A stretch of DNA of 64,000 nt from assembly GCA_028456385.1 (NCBI GenBank), contig JALNQF010000099.1, positions 62,001 to 126,000 of the forward strand. Direction: 5' to 3'. Each line of letters begins with the position of its first letter. The stretch's first letter is position 1. The translations under genes were made by a program, and so were the position numbers. Below the pieces are notes generated by a model. That model ran no database searches. It had not been told where the DNA came from and saw only the letters and a list, made by a program, of their open reading frames with translations. Positions 21,288 through 32,172 of this stretch are shown one piece after another. The stretch is from Ophiosphaerella korrae (taxonomy: Eukaryota > Ascomycota > Dothideomycetes > Pleosporales > Phaeosphaeriaceae).

Positions 21288-22959
21288 GCACGGAATTCGC
21301 TGGGAGAACTTGCGATGCTGTATCGAGGTGTGATTAGGTAACGAGTAGTGGGTATAGCAGGTGCATAGTGGTCTAGGCCGTTGTGATTGAGGCAATGTTG
21401 GCGATGTTGTAGATCTAGAGGAAGATTCACTATCGTTATAGAATGCAAATTTGATTTGAGAGTCCACGTTTATTGATGGCTGTGAATTGCGACTTCAAAA
21501 TTGCAAAATCTGGTCCAAATCTAAAACGCTGACATCGAGATAGGTGGGCTGTCATCGCTCTAAGAACGAGTATAATAACAATCTAGTTATCTCGAATCAC
21601 CATCAATTTGAGAACAAAAGCGCAAGTATGCTTGGTCATATTCACCTAATGTCGTTGTGCTGTGACTTTTCAAAAGGTGCTGCACACGATCTTTTCGACG
21701 ATAAAGGTGGTAATGGCTAGTTTCCATATCCCTTTTGAAGATTAAATATTGCGATTGCCATAGGATGCTGCGTTAATTTTAGAGCTTTCATCTCGAATTG
21801 CGCAAGTGATTGGTTACAGATCTGTCCAATGAAGATCGACTCTACCTCGGCAAATGTCCACATTGGTTGCTGGCCACTGCTCCAAAATTCACAAGCTTTT
21901 CAAATCCACTAGAAATGTTCTGGGTGCACCAATAATATACCACGATGAGAATATCGAATGCCAATGAGTTCTGCAAGGTGTGATAGGCTTATCGAAAAGG
22001 CACCAGGGGTAAGATGATCGGCGGCAAGGCCCCCAAGGGTGATCACTTCAGACCCAGCTATCTCATGTGGATACCGCCTCGTGGTAAACTAGGATGCTTG
22101 CCTTATTTCATGCCTAGTAAGTATTGCCGACGCTACCGCGGCAAGGTATCTTGTGGTCCCATGCGAAATTTTCTTTTGCGCAGTCGCGGATTTTGTTTGC
22201 CAGATGTGCATTTACCCACGTGGATTAGTGCTACTTCGAAATCGGCACTACCGTAGAGCGAATAGGGGTTCGGACTGAAAGTGGTTATAAGTATACAAAT
22301 AGTACAAACTCGTGGAATCGCACGCCTGACCCCCAGTCAACTCTATTTCTTCGCACGAGGCAGACAGGGCCTTATTACAAGGGCCACCAGCTCGCGGATA
22401 TGAGCCGACAATCTATTATTGCGCTTCCATGCTGAAGCTTGTAGTTACACATGAAATAGGCGGCCACTGCATAGTTGTTGCCTACTTTGTAGATGTGTGC
22501 TGGCTACTCGTAGGGATACTGTGTCTGCTGGGCCGTACCGGATACTCGGTACTTGGCAATGTTGGCTCCTAATCAAGGGCCTTAGCCCTCGGGGGGCAAT
22601 CGGCTGCTGAGGTGAGAAATAGAGTGTAATTCTTGAAAGTGCAGCCCTACTGAACCTGCACACTAGAATTGTGGGGTGGATTCAATGGTTCCCGGACGTT
22701 GTACCTGGGGCTGGAGGCTTGGAAAGGATGATGAAGTTGCAAAAATGACTCAGGGCTCGGGAAGGGTCGGTATCGGTGTTAGAAAAACGGTCCTGCCTAT
22801 TGACTTAGTGCAACGGTGTTGAGAAAGAACGGAAAGAGCGCGCATAGCGAATATACTGCACAAGGTTTCGCTAGCAGCAACCAATCACACACCAATGGCC
22901 CAAGTGGGGCAAAGGCATACATACCACAAGCCATAGTTTACTACATTCCATGTTCTTAG
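21288..22959. other. Intergenic
   Basis: No open frame here has a credible start, domain or splice pattern. The first 200 bp should be the 3' UTR of the secreted protein gene. Confidence 0.5.
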
Positions 22960-23142
22960 ATCAAGTATGATGCCTGTTACACATCTTTCGCAGGCGTTAC
23001 GGTAATCGAACACTGCCCGGGTGGCGAGCCAGGGTGCGGCTCCTCTGACCAATGTTGCAAGGCGTCCAACCCAGTGGCTTCGCTGGCCAATGAGTATCGC
23101 TTCCTTGGTTGCAACTACAAGTCACCGCCACACTCAGGTTGA
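22960..23142 (+). pseudogene. Cysteine-rich exon, possible effector gene remnant
   Basis: Directly after a ttcttag acceptor with a tactac branch-like signal, 60 codons are open to a TGA at 23140-23142. The peptide has six cysteines in a spacing typical of secreted disulfide-rich proteins: one in KYDACYTSF, then HCPGGEPGC, SDQCCKAS and FLGCNYK. A donor at 22900 could give a 56-nt intron, but the sequence before it encodes no signal peptide. The fragment could be the last exon of an undetected gene or a decayed gene. Confidence 0.33.
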
Positions 23143-23854
23143 GTCGCCGGCCCATTTTTTGCACTTCTCGTTGGTTGAGAAGACAGATCACTCCTCTCCT
23201 AGGCAATGGCAAGCCTCCCTGGCCAAATCGGGCTTCCGCCCCTCCCATCTCGCAGTTCACGGCCGAATTCGGAAATTGCTCAACATATATGAAGTGTTTG
23301 TGTAAAGCCTCATTAGGCAGTCTTCTTACTAAAGTCATCTGATCAATCACTGGCCTTGTAGCTTCTTTTGCCAGTTTCAAAAACCCAAAGATAGACGGCC
23401 ATTGTTCTGGGCACGTCCTCGAGTGTGGCTGCGAGCGAGACAAACCACCTGTCAAAAGGCATTACAGGCAAATGGGCGGGACGATGGGGCCAGGTGTCAA
23501 AAGTAGCTTGTGCAAAGTCAGGTCCAGGACTCTAGTCATTGGTAGGTATGAGTCGAGGAGCTGGAGAGGAGTTGGTGAGACTGGACTTCTTGTATAAGAG
23601 GAAGCTTCAGAGACCTTACGAAAAGAATCAGCAACGCGTCGTCGACCTTCAACTCACACATTTCAACTTTCTGCCATTACACCCTTCATAAGAAGGACAC
23701 CTCGTTCTGCCATCTTGAACAGTCGCATTGCCGATATCACAGCTAGTCTCTGGGCGCCTAGATGCTGTGTGTTCATAGTTGGGAGCTCCCACAAGTGTTC
23801 CACGATCACGGGAGGAAATCTTTGTTCACACTAGGTTGTTCGCTCCAGGAAATT
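23143..23854. other. Intergenic
   Basis: No gene is supported. The last part may be leader or additional 5' coding sequence of the next gene, since an in-frame ATG also exists at 23762. Confidence 0.45.
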
Positions 23855-24916
23855 ATGCGTCCAAGGACTGCTGCCGAGCGAAGCACCGTGAGTCGCATTT
23901 CTCAGGGCAGCAATCGACGATCCGAGCCACGGCCAGATCCAGAGCCACCAGCAGCACCACCGTGAGTTTGATTGCCATTTTCATCACTCCCATCTCACTG
24001 TATCAACCTTAATCCCTCCATCAACTGTCGAGCCGTCGAAGTGCAGTCGGTCCGATTTATGGAAAGTTTGGCTAACCAATTTTTGAGCATCATCATTTTG
24101 TCCCAAAACGGCAACGTGGGAACTGCGCCCCACGCCCAGGAACCAGACCCTGAAATTCAGCCTCGCCAAGCTACGTCATCAACGGCGTACGTACGCAATT
24201 CAAACATCCCTACCTTTCTCAAATATAGTCTCAGCTGACTCCCATACAGTCCAGAAAATTTTACGAGCACTCGGTACAATTTTCGCACACGAAAAGCAAA
24301 CCGTCCTGTTGCTCGTGGAGAGCCTGAATCTCCTGATCCGTTTCCTGCTGCTCCTCCGTAAGTAGTTGTCTAATTTCCGCTGATACGGCGCACGCGACAC
24401 TTGGCGCATGTGCCCCGGCTTCCTCCCTTCGCACCTTGATGAAACTTGGAATATTGAGTCTGTTGCAGGATAATAATTTTGTCTCATAAACGGCCTGCCT
24501 CTGCCTCACCACCTCGCTCTCCAACCTTCATCGAAACTACACCAAGTGTGCCGCCATTCAGCCTCTCCTCCCCAGACTCTCCGACTTCACTTTCTCCTAC
24601 CGACGCCGCACAAGCACCTGTGATCCCGGCTTCCGCGATCCACGTCCCTAGTACTGAACCTACAACTTCTTACTCCGCTCAGGACCCCGCTGAGCCTGCA
24701 TCCGCATACCATAAGCAAACTATGGGTTCCAAAGCTAGCAAGCTCTCTCCATCTGGCGGCAAGTTGCAGCCTTCGCTCGACAAGCAGGACAAAGCAGAGA
24801 TGAAAGAACCATCCAACTACTACACGCATCGCAGCAAGAGTATGCGAAGGAAGGCTGGGAAAACGGGTGCTTCTGAGGGGACTGGGGGTGCTGGAGGTGT
24901 TGGTGGTGCTGCTTAG
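23855..24916 (+). CDS. Proline/serine-rich protein with apparent internal exon duplication, function unknown
   Basis: Four exons, 23855-23961, 24088-24186, 24250-24357 and 24469-24916, join in phase 2 throughout to give 253 residues. Introns are 126, 63, 111 nt with gtgagt, gtacgt and gtaagt donors. Exons 1 and 3 both end in a Pro/Ala run (DPEPPAAPP and DPFPAAPP), and exons 2 and 4 both begin with IIILS, so the two halves look duplicated. The C-terminal exon is Ser/Pro/Thr-rich, with MGSKASKLSPSGGK, YYTHRSKSMRRKAGK and a Gly-rich tail. No domain is recognised. The start is uncertain: ATG 23762 is in the same frame. The last exon is the best supported part; the first intron acceptor (24086-24087) is weak but is the one that keeps phase and the duplicated pattern. 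Confidence 0.5.
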
Positions 24917-25935
24917 CCGGGGAGCCGGGGGCGCTTTCATTTTGTTTGGCGCTTTGGTTCGATTTGTCTTCAGTTTCTTTCGCATAGCCGGCTTGGTTCT
25001 AGTTTTGATTATTCCCGGAATAGCAATGTCGTTTATCAAATCCTGTTTATGTAGTACTCCCGAAGCGCGTGTGTTGAAGTAGTAGTGCTGCAAGAGCTCC
25101 CAGTATTCGAATTGGAATTTATCTCAATCCTGTCGCTAAATTGGTTGCACCTGACATCCGTTCAGCGCTATTTTGTTACTACTGTTGGTTCTTGGTTAGT
25201 TGGTGCGAGCTCGAATCTATTATTATACTTTTATGGTCTCCTAGCTAACTTGAACGCGAACTGATAGCACGTTTTCATGTGTTGCTAGACACTCCTACCT
25301 AACAATAACGTTTCTATATCTTTTATTATAATGCCACGAATCTAGAAGATCTATTGTATCTTTAGGATGTAGGAGAGGTACGATATATACTACCCCTAGA
25401 GGTTTCCACAACCTAGTAAAGACGGCCACGTTACTGTGTAGAAACAACACTAGGGCCAAAGGAAGAACACGTAGTATAGGATGGAAATCATGCACAAAAT
25501 AACACCGCTATTGAAATATTAGGTGGGCTGGATAGCGAAGAGCTTTGAACTGTTTCTCAGACAAGTTGCACATCCTAGGAACACCCTTGGGGAAACTGTG
25601 AGGCTTTCCGCAAAACTCTCATTGACAAACAGCAGCATTCCTTGACACACCGTTTGTTTCCTCATTCAATTCAGTTAGCAGAGTTGTATTAACGAGGGGC
25701 TAGAGTAATACATACCGCACATTCACAAAGTCTGAGAACATAAATTCTAAATGAAAACCACACTCTACCTTTACCTTCTCCTTACGTTTACCTCCAGTAC
25801 CACAGGGCTGATTGCTGTCTCTTCTTCTATAATCTACTGCCAGTAGCCACTCTTTGGTCTCCCAATTGCTATTTGCGGCTAATTGCTGTCTCCCCTTTCG
25901 ACACCCCGCAGCCAGCCGCTTGCTGCCTCTACTTT
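24917..25935. other. Intergenic
   Basis: This contains the 3' flank of the Pro/Ser-rich gene, an AT-rich stretch at about 25,200-25,500, and the upstream region of the F-box gene. The frame of the F-box protein is open back to 25873 but lacks an ATG there. Confidence 0.5.
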
Positions 25936-27432
25936 ATGCCCCCACAACCGCCTACTACCTCAATATTTGAGCGGCAGCTGCTCCTCCAACAGCTGTTCAG
26001 CAGCAAAAACACCCCAATGGCTGACAACTCTGACCGGCTCTCTGACCCTTCCCAGGTAGATGACCTAGACCTCACCCGGCTTAAAAAAATTCCTGCCGAA
26101 CTTCTTCTCAGAATCTTCAACTACCTGTCAGGTGTGAATGATGGAAACCAGAACCAATCTCGTCTGGAGGCTTTGACAAGAGGAGGTCATCAAATCAGGC
26201 CTGCAGCTACTGAGGTACTGTTCAGTACCTACCGTTACGATCACACTCGGTCACATCTCTTCTTCCGACCGCTTCTTGAAAATCCACTTCTTGTGAAATG
26301 TGTAAAACACTTGAGCATGCGGGACTTCAGACTGGAAGATTTCAGAATTACTTCTACTCGAGGCTTTGGCGCCACATCAAGTTCCAAATATGGGTCGATG
26401 AATACTGGAACCACGCACAAATCCTTGAGCTTCGACATAATGACACTTATGACTCATCTTGAGAGTCTAGAGTTCAACATTCATGACGGTCAATTTAGGA
26501 GGCTCAACCGGTCCACCGCATTCTTGCAGCACTATTTACCACATTTGACATCGGTCTCCATCTACTTCAATATGAAGCATTTTATCGACAGAGATGAAGT
26601 TGATTCTTACGATGTGAAGGACTTCGCTAGTTTTCTCCTGTTACCTTCACTGCGGAAGATCTATCTATTCGGGCTCCAGGTCTTTGGTTACTCAGCAAAT
26701 TACATCGATCAAGTGCTTAAGCCCCTCCTCCCAGAAGGCTGCAGCAAAGTCCAGGAAATCTGGCTAGAACGATGTGAAATAGACATGAACATCATCGGGA
26801 TCCTGATCTTAGCTACGTCAAACCTAAGAAAGTTTCATTATAGATATGAGCGGGAATCCGACACAAACTATGCGGTCCCGCTAATCGCTTACCTTGACCG
26901 TCATTGCACAACACTGATACATCTGTCTGTATGGTGTGTAATCCAGCTTAACGAGCTTAATCCTGCTTTCAAACTCGGAGAGGGGTTGGAAAAGTATGAA
27001 GTATTGGAGAAACTCAATTGTCCAATGGAATCGGTCTTCGATCCCTATTTGGATGAAAATTCTCAAAAGCAATTAGCCGGAATACTGCCTGAATCACTTA
27101 CTACCTTCAACGTTTTCGCACCATCCACCGATTCTGAGATTTGTTCCTCCGGCTTCAAAGTACTTAAGAATGCCGCCGAGGGATTCGAGGTTTATCCACC
27201 TAAACTCTCTGAGATCTCGATATACGCGAATCCGTTCGACTATGCCCTCGATAATCAAGAGTTAGAGCTCGTTAGGATATACCGCCGCTACAAAATGGAT
27301 TTACTTCGGAAGGCATTGATTCATTTCGACGAAAATCTTGAGAGCTGTGATGAAACTAAGCGTGGAGAGAACGTATGTTTCCCACCCTTTCTAGAGCAGC
27401 CACTATGTTTGTGTCAGGCATTGCGAATGTGA
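25936..27432 (+). CDS. F-box protein
   Basis: A single open exon of 498 residues from ATG 25936; a second in-frame ATG at 26017 (MADNSDRLSD) would give 471 residues and lies closer to the domain. The F-box motif is LKKIPAELLLRIFNYLSG, at about residues 52-69, which in the family binds Skp1 and recruits substrates to SCF ubiquitin ligases. The rest contains leucine-rich segments (LLPSLRKIYLFGLQVFG, SNLRKFHYRY, TTLIHLSVWCVIQLNELN) that look like irregular leucine-rich repeats, the usual substrate-binding part in fungal F-box proteins. The segment after the F-box lacks the common second half of the motif. The substrate is unknown. It is convergent with SLX4, 1.8 kb away. Confidence 0.78.
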   Translation: MPPQPPTTSIFERQLLLQQLFSSKNTPMADNSDRLSDPSQVDDLDLTRLKKIPAELLLRIFNYLSGVNDGNQNQSRLEALTRGGHQIRPAATEVLFSTYRYDHTRSHLFFRPLLENPLLVKCVKHLSMRDFRLEDFRITSTRGFGATSSSKYGSMNTGTTHKSLSFDIMTLMTHLESLEFNIHDGQFRRLNRSTAFLQHYLPHLTSVSIYFNMKHFIDRDEVDSYDVKDFASFLLLPSLRKIYLFGLQVFGYSANYIDQVLKPLLPEGCSKVQEIWLERCEIDMNIIGILILATSNLRKFHYRYERESDTNYAVPLIAYLDRHCTTLIHLSVWCVIQLNELNPAFKLGEGLEKYEVLEKLNCPMESVFDPYLDENSQKQLAGILPESLTTFNVFAPSTDSEICSSGFKVLKNAAEGFEVYPPKLSEISIYANPFDYALDNQELELVRIYRRYKMDLLRKALIHFDENLESCDETKRGENVCFPPFLEQPLCLCQALRM

Positions 27433-29259
27433 CTGTAGAAAGCTGTGTGCCAGCATCCCAGGAGCAACCATGGTTCTTATGGGTCTTTTGATTTTGAAGC
27501 CAAGGCAGAAGCAGCAGCAGCAGCAATGTAATTGCTTTTAATACGGAGAATGAACGAACCCTCATCCATGGTTAATCATTTGAAATATCCCCTCAGGAAA
27601 TCGAGTAGCCAAGATAGAAAATTTCAAGCAGTTTTGCACCACTTCCGTTATCCTTAGGTTTTCCATTGTATCCCCCCAACCTGTGCAGAACCACTTGTTC
27701 AAACTTTACCTAGGTAATATACCCTACACAACCTTGGAATAGAAATGGGGGAGGCTTAATAGATATAGGTAACGCTTGCTATGGTGTTTTGAAAAATCCT
27801 ACTATAACATGCAAGTAGGGATCTTAAGGATTACGTGTTCGATTGAATGACATGACTGTATCTGAATTTTATTTGAGTGGTCGAAATATTAAGCAGGATA
27901 TCTTGCACGTTATTTAACGAGATCTTTATATTGGTAAGATGGCAACACCGTTGTAATGATGTTGCGATGCTGCCAGAACTATTCTAAAGTTGGAATAATT
28001 TTGAGATATAGTCGATATCAGTGGTATACCCAGGAGCAGCGAGGTGCATTCACTTACGCACTGCTCTCCCCGCTTCCTTCCTTCCTTCCTTCCTCCCTAT
28101 TTTAAGTGCGGGGAAAGAGAGCTCATAGACAAGATCATTAGTCAGTGTGCTGTACCTCCTTGTTTTACATGCAGCCCTTTTGATTGAATGATTACTCTCC
28201 GTGAGTAAACCTAACGATTGCTAAGAGTTCTTCTTGCTGAATATTTCATCGATAAAACTCGCATCGCTAAAATACTCTCGTCACTAAAATACTCTTGTAC
28301 TTAAAGTTTTCCTATTGCGTCTATCGTTCTTAAATTGTCTTAGTATCGTGACAAAATCAATACTATCTCGATCAATTACTATTACTCTCTCCTTATTACC
28401 TACATTAGACTGGAATATACTGCTTACTTACTCGTAGAACCTCTTGTACACAGTACGCTACCCTCTACTCAATAGAAGCCAAGAGATTTGAAAAGTTTGG
28501 ATATTGCATCCGTCACCAGGAGTTTTTGTTCATTCTAACAATGTCTTTCCTGAAACTATATATATCTTGTGGGAATAAAGATAACGCTTTGGGTCTTAGG
28601 CACCGGTTGGCCTTAATTGAATTGTGTGGAGCTTGACACATTCCCTTTGAGAAATACCTTTTGCCAGGTTTAATTTTGGGGCGTATGTACCGGCATTACG
28701 TTTGAGATTTGATGTATCTTTGCTACTTATTGTTCCTACGCCTTTTTCTAGAAGATTTCCTAGAGCTGGACCCAACATACATCATTTGAAATGTCCATCT
28801 CGTATTTCGAACCGAAGTGAGTCTACGCCAAGCATCGCGCCCACACCTCTAGAACCGCTGTCACGAAATTCACCCAAGATGCTTGAAATCGCGCTATCTA
28901 GATTGGGCAAGACACTAGGTCAAAAACAGATAATGAGTGAATCCGAATAGAGTTTGAGGAACGCACGTGACAACGCGTGCGCCTAGCGTACCAAGTGAAT
29001 ATTGGTCAGGACTACTATTTCGCACTGCGCGCACCTTGCTCAAAGAAATTGGCGGGGTACGAAAATACATGCGGTGTAAACTCGGGACATCTGCGGGGAC
29101 ATAGACATGGATTCATGATGCTGAAGCGGTCGCGATTGAAAGTGCCCAGGTGTCAGGCGACCCTATTGCTGTGATTTGTTTCATCATTCTTCTGTGGTAT
29201 GCTGCGTGATATATCGTCTTATCATAAATACATTTGGGTCCGTGTGCATAGTAGACCGC
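27433..29259. other. Intergenic between convergent genes
   Basis: AT-rich with a CTTC microsatellite at 28073-28093 and no supported gene. Short frames at 28,700-28,950 have no domain or start support. Confidence 0.55.
28073..28093 (+). repeat. CTTC microsatellite
   Basis: Five uninterrupted CTTC units are followed by a degenerate tail, in otherwise AT-rich intergenic DNA. Confidence 0.9.
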
Positions 29260-32172
29260 TCAATAAAGGCTCTTGCGCAACCCCCCTTTGCTCTTTCCGT
29301 CCCGCCAGATGCAGCACACACTCATGCTCTCGCACCAGGCCTGTGCCTGCCAGGCCTCTAATTCCTTCTCCACAGTCAAAACAAAGTTTTCCCCCTCGAG
29401 CACACTTAGTACTTCGCCGCCCGTTGCTTTCATGTTCTTGTTCCATGTTTTGATCTGGAGCTTGGTAGCCCGCTTGTGCGTACGGATGTTGGTGGCGGAA
29501 TTTAAGTACGACGTGAAATCTTCGAGGACGATGGGGTCGTACATGAGTATCTTCTCGTGCCAGCTGGGCCCCTTGGGGTCTGTAGTTTGCTGGAGGGATC
29601 GTACGTGCGAAGTAATCAAAGGGAAAATGTGAGGTTTGATAGCACCCCAGGTCAGGTGCGCAACAGGTGTGCGATGGACAGGTGTCAAGGATGAGTCTCT
29701 AAGGGTGGAGACATGTTTGCTCGTCTTACAAGACGGTTCGATGTGTAACGGTAATGGTTCCAAGTCTTGTGTTTTGCGCACACGAGGTGGTGTGGGTGAG
29801 AGGGCGGCCATGATCTCATCTTCTGAATCGAGTATTTCATCAATGTCGACGAAGCGGCCCGAACCTTTCGATGGCGTTGCGGGCGGGGCGGACGCGCTCT
29901 TCTTCGGCGATGTTTTCGCAGTCGAAGGGATCGCTGATTTCAAACTTGGAGGAAGACCACGGCCTTTTTTAGGTTGATTAGTCGCAGTTCCTGGTGAAAA
30001 TGCTGGTGGCTGTGGCTTTGGGGGTGAGGATGTCGTCGGGTTGGTTTGAGGCAGGACTATTTTATGAATATCGGTGAAAATATTCTGAGATGTTGCATTC
30101 TGATTTGATGGAGGAGGCTGGAAATCAAAGTCATCAATATCTTCGAATATAGCATCCTTTGGTGTGTGATGAGCAGCTGTGGGCTGAGCGCTCGGAATTG
30201 CCTGTGAGGCTTTGTGCATCGAACGAGGCGGTGTTGGCCGGTCAGATGATATGGTGACCGCTTGAACGATATCAACATTATCAATATCTAAAAATGGAGA
30301 TGATGCCGCTTTTGGCTCGTCATTCGTGCCGTGCGTGAGCAGGGGGAAGTCCTGCGTTCGATCAAAATCTGCAATATCGATATCTTCTAGTTGTTCGAAC
30401 AAGCCACCCCCGACATCTCTAGAGCTTGCATTCCACAGGCCGCGCTTGCCCATAGTCTTCTCCAGCATGGGCCAGCGCGGTGGCGGTGCGAGCGGCTGGT
30501 CAAGTAAGTTACTTGATTCTTCTTCTGACTCTTTGAGAGCGAATTGTAGTTGGCGCACCATTGATGGAGACTCGTCGAGAGCAAGTTGACTCGATGTGCC
30601 AAATAGCATGTCTTGCTTGTTCAGTCGCAGCAATGCCGCTTCAGGGCTGAGTAACTTTTCAGCCGCAAGCTTGGGTTTTGTTGACGACTTGGATGACGCT
30701 TTTTTGGGTTTGGCCTCTGGTTTAGCATTCTCAGCGCCAGGCTTCGGCTTTGAGCGCTTCCGCACTGGTTTCTTTGGAATTACATTATTGTTAGGCGCGG
30801 TGAGATCGTTTAAGGGTGCTTTGGTGACCGTCACTTGGGGTTCGAAGAGATTGCAAGTCTCATTGGCAGTAGTGGCATTGTGGGCCTGATATTGTTCTGT
30901 GGCTATGTCCGTAATGGTTCGCGCTTTTTTCTTGGGTGCTCGACCCTTTTCTGGAGACGAGTTGCGGGAGATGGTCTGGTTGGTAGGAACATCGACAAGC
31001 TCAACTCGCCGTCGCTTGATCGGTGCCATAGTTGTTGTTGTTGTTGTTGTTGTTGTTATGGTGGTGGTGGCGAGCTGCGTCGAGGATTGCGCATATGCAA
31101 AGTTTGAGACTAGGTGGGTGAATTCTCCATTGCTGAGGCCTGGCCCTACTTGTTTGTTCTCTTTGCCGGTCGAGTCTGTGAAGGGACTTGGTATTGTTGT
31201 ATCTTTAGGCGGCGTCCAGTCTCGTCTTCTCGATACTGCTTCGTCCAAGTCTAGGGACACCACTACTGAGGGTTTAGGTGGACCTAGCTTCGGCAATCGC
31301 TTTTTCTTAGATTGAGGGGCCAATTGTTCTTCTCCTGGTGGTGCGCCTTCTGTGTTGGTAGATTGATCATTCGCTGCCGAATCATCGCCCTTCCCAGTGC
31401 CTTGCCGAGAATGTGCAGACTCAGCGGATCCATCCTCCCGTTGCGACTTTCCGGTGGTTTTCGTGGCCTCTCTCGGCTTTCTAGCCCTCGCCTTTTTCGG
31501 CACCTGGTCTGCACCCTCACTAGTAGCTTGCCCCTTCTTTGTACGTGGCTTTCGTGGTTTGACCAACTTTCCTGGTTTCGATGCCGTGGCTGTGACCTCG
31601 ACGGCGGACTCGGCTGCAGCCTCTGCGCCCTGATCTGCAAAGTAAGGTGAGAATTTGGGTGTTGGAAGTCGTAGTTCTGGGTCTTGTGTTGGGTTGGGTT
31701 TATCTGCGGGTGGTTTCCGAGCTCGCGGTTTTGGTTTCGGCTTTGCATTGGCGTCCACCACCGGTGCTGCCGCAGCATGTTTCCTGGGTTTCCTGGATTT
31801 TTTAGTTGCTGTAGCTTCCTCCGAGTCCCCGAGTGAGCGTGTGCGCAATTGCGCTGGGCGTGCCTCCTCGATTTCCTCATCGAGCTGACGTGCAAAGTGC
31901 TCAGAGCGTACCAGACTGCCGATGGTGGCAAATCCTCTCATTGTGTCAGGGGGAAGGGCAGCCTTTCGTGAGCCTAAAGCCGACGCGCCGGGGGTCTCCC
32001 TCTGAGGGCCAGCTGGTGGGGAAAGTGCTAGGAGTGGCGATGCGGGCATTGCGACGCGCCGCGGGGAGCGTCTAGGGCTGCCATTGAAGGGAGGCGAAGG
32101 CGAAGGAGCATACAGATCAGGAGCAGGCGGGGAGGAGGAGAGAAAGACTATGTCGAAGGAGGTGCCCGCCAT
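29260..32172 (-). CDS. slx4: SLX4, structure-specific endonuclease subunit
   Basis: A single exon encodes 970 residues from MAGTSFDIVFLSSSPPAP, the N-terminus typical of filamentous-fungal SLX4. Most of the protein is disordered and basic, with many KPRKPR/ARKPR motifs, a Thr homopolymer encoded by a GTT microsatellite (on the plus strand about 31,032-31,060), and acidic patches such as DIDEILDSEDEI. The C-terminus carries the conserved domain that binds SLX1: ILMYDPIVLEDFTSYLNS, then AWCESMSVCCIWRDGKSKGG. SLX4 is the scaffold that activates the SLX1 nuclease to cut branched DNA such as 5' flaps and Holliday junctions, in the nucleus. An ATG 42 codons upstream (32298) is also in frame but gives an atypical extension. 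Confidence 0.88.
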   Translation of the reverse strand: MAGTSFDIVFLSSSPPAPDLYAPSPSPPFNGSPRRSPRRVAMPASPLLALSPPAGPQRETPGASALGSRKAALPPDTMRGFATIGSLVRSEHFARQLDEEIEEARPAQLRTRSLGDSEEATATKKSRKPRKHAAAAPVVDANAKPKPKPRARKPPADKPNPTQDPELRLPTPKFSPYFADQGAEAAAESAVEVTATASKPGKLVKPRKPRTKKGQATSEGADQVPKKARARKPREATKTTGKSQREDGSAESAHSRQGTGKGDDSAANDQSTNTEGAPPGEEQLAPQSKKKRLPKLGPPKPSVVVSLDLDEAVSRRRDWTPPKDTTIPSPFTDSTGKENKQVGPGLSNGEFTHLVSNFAYAQSSTQLATTTITTTTTTTTTMAPIKRRRVELVDVPTNQTISRNSSPEKGRAPKKKARTITDIATEQYQAHNATTANETCNLFEPQVTVTKAPLNDLTAPNNNVIPKKPVRKRSKPKPGAENAKPEAKPKKASSKSSTKPKLAAEKLLSPEAALLRLNKQDMLFGTSSQLALDESPSMVRQLQFALKESEEESSNLLDQPLAPPPRWPMLEKTMGKRGLWNASSRDVGGGLFEQLEDIDIADFDRTQDFPLLTHGTNDEPKAASSPFLDIDNVDIVQAVTISSDRPTPPRSMHKASQAIPSAQPTAAHHTPKDAIFEDIDDFDFQPPPSNQNATSQNIFTDIHKIVLPQTNPTTSSPPKPQPPAFSPGTATNQPKKGRGLPPSLKSAIPSTAKTSPKKSASAPPATPSKGSGRFVDIDEILDSEDEIMAALSPTPPRVRKTQDLEPLPLHIEPSCKTSKHVSTLRDSSLTPVHRTPVAHLTWGAIKPHIFPLITSHVRSLQQTTDPKGPSWHEKILMYDPIVLEDFTSYLNSATNIRTHKRATKLQIKTWNKNMKATGGEVLSVLEGENFVLTVEKELEAWQAQAWCESMSVCCIWRDGKSKGGLRKSLY

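Noticed and set aside
24867..25082. Hydrophobic frame of 71 codons overlapping the Pro/Ser-rich gene
   Set aside because: It overlaps the end of a better supported exon in another frame and runs into its 3' flank.
31284..31931. Minus-strand frame of 215 codons inside SLX4
   Set aside because: It is in another frame of the SLX4 coding strand and owes its length to SLX4 codon bias.
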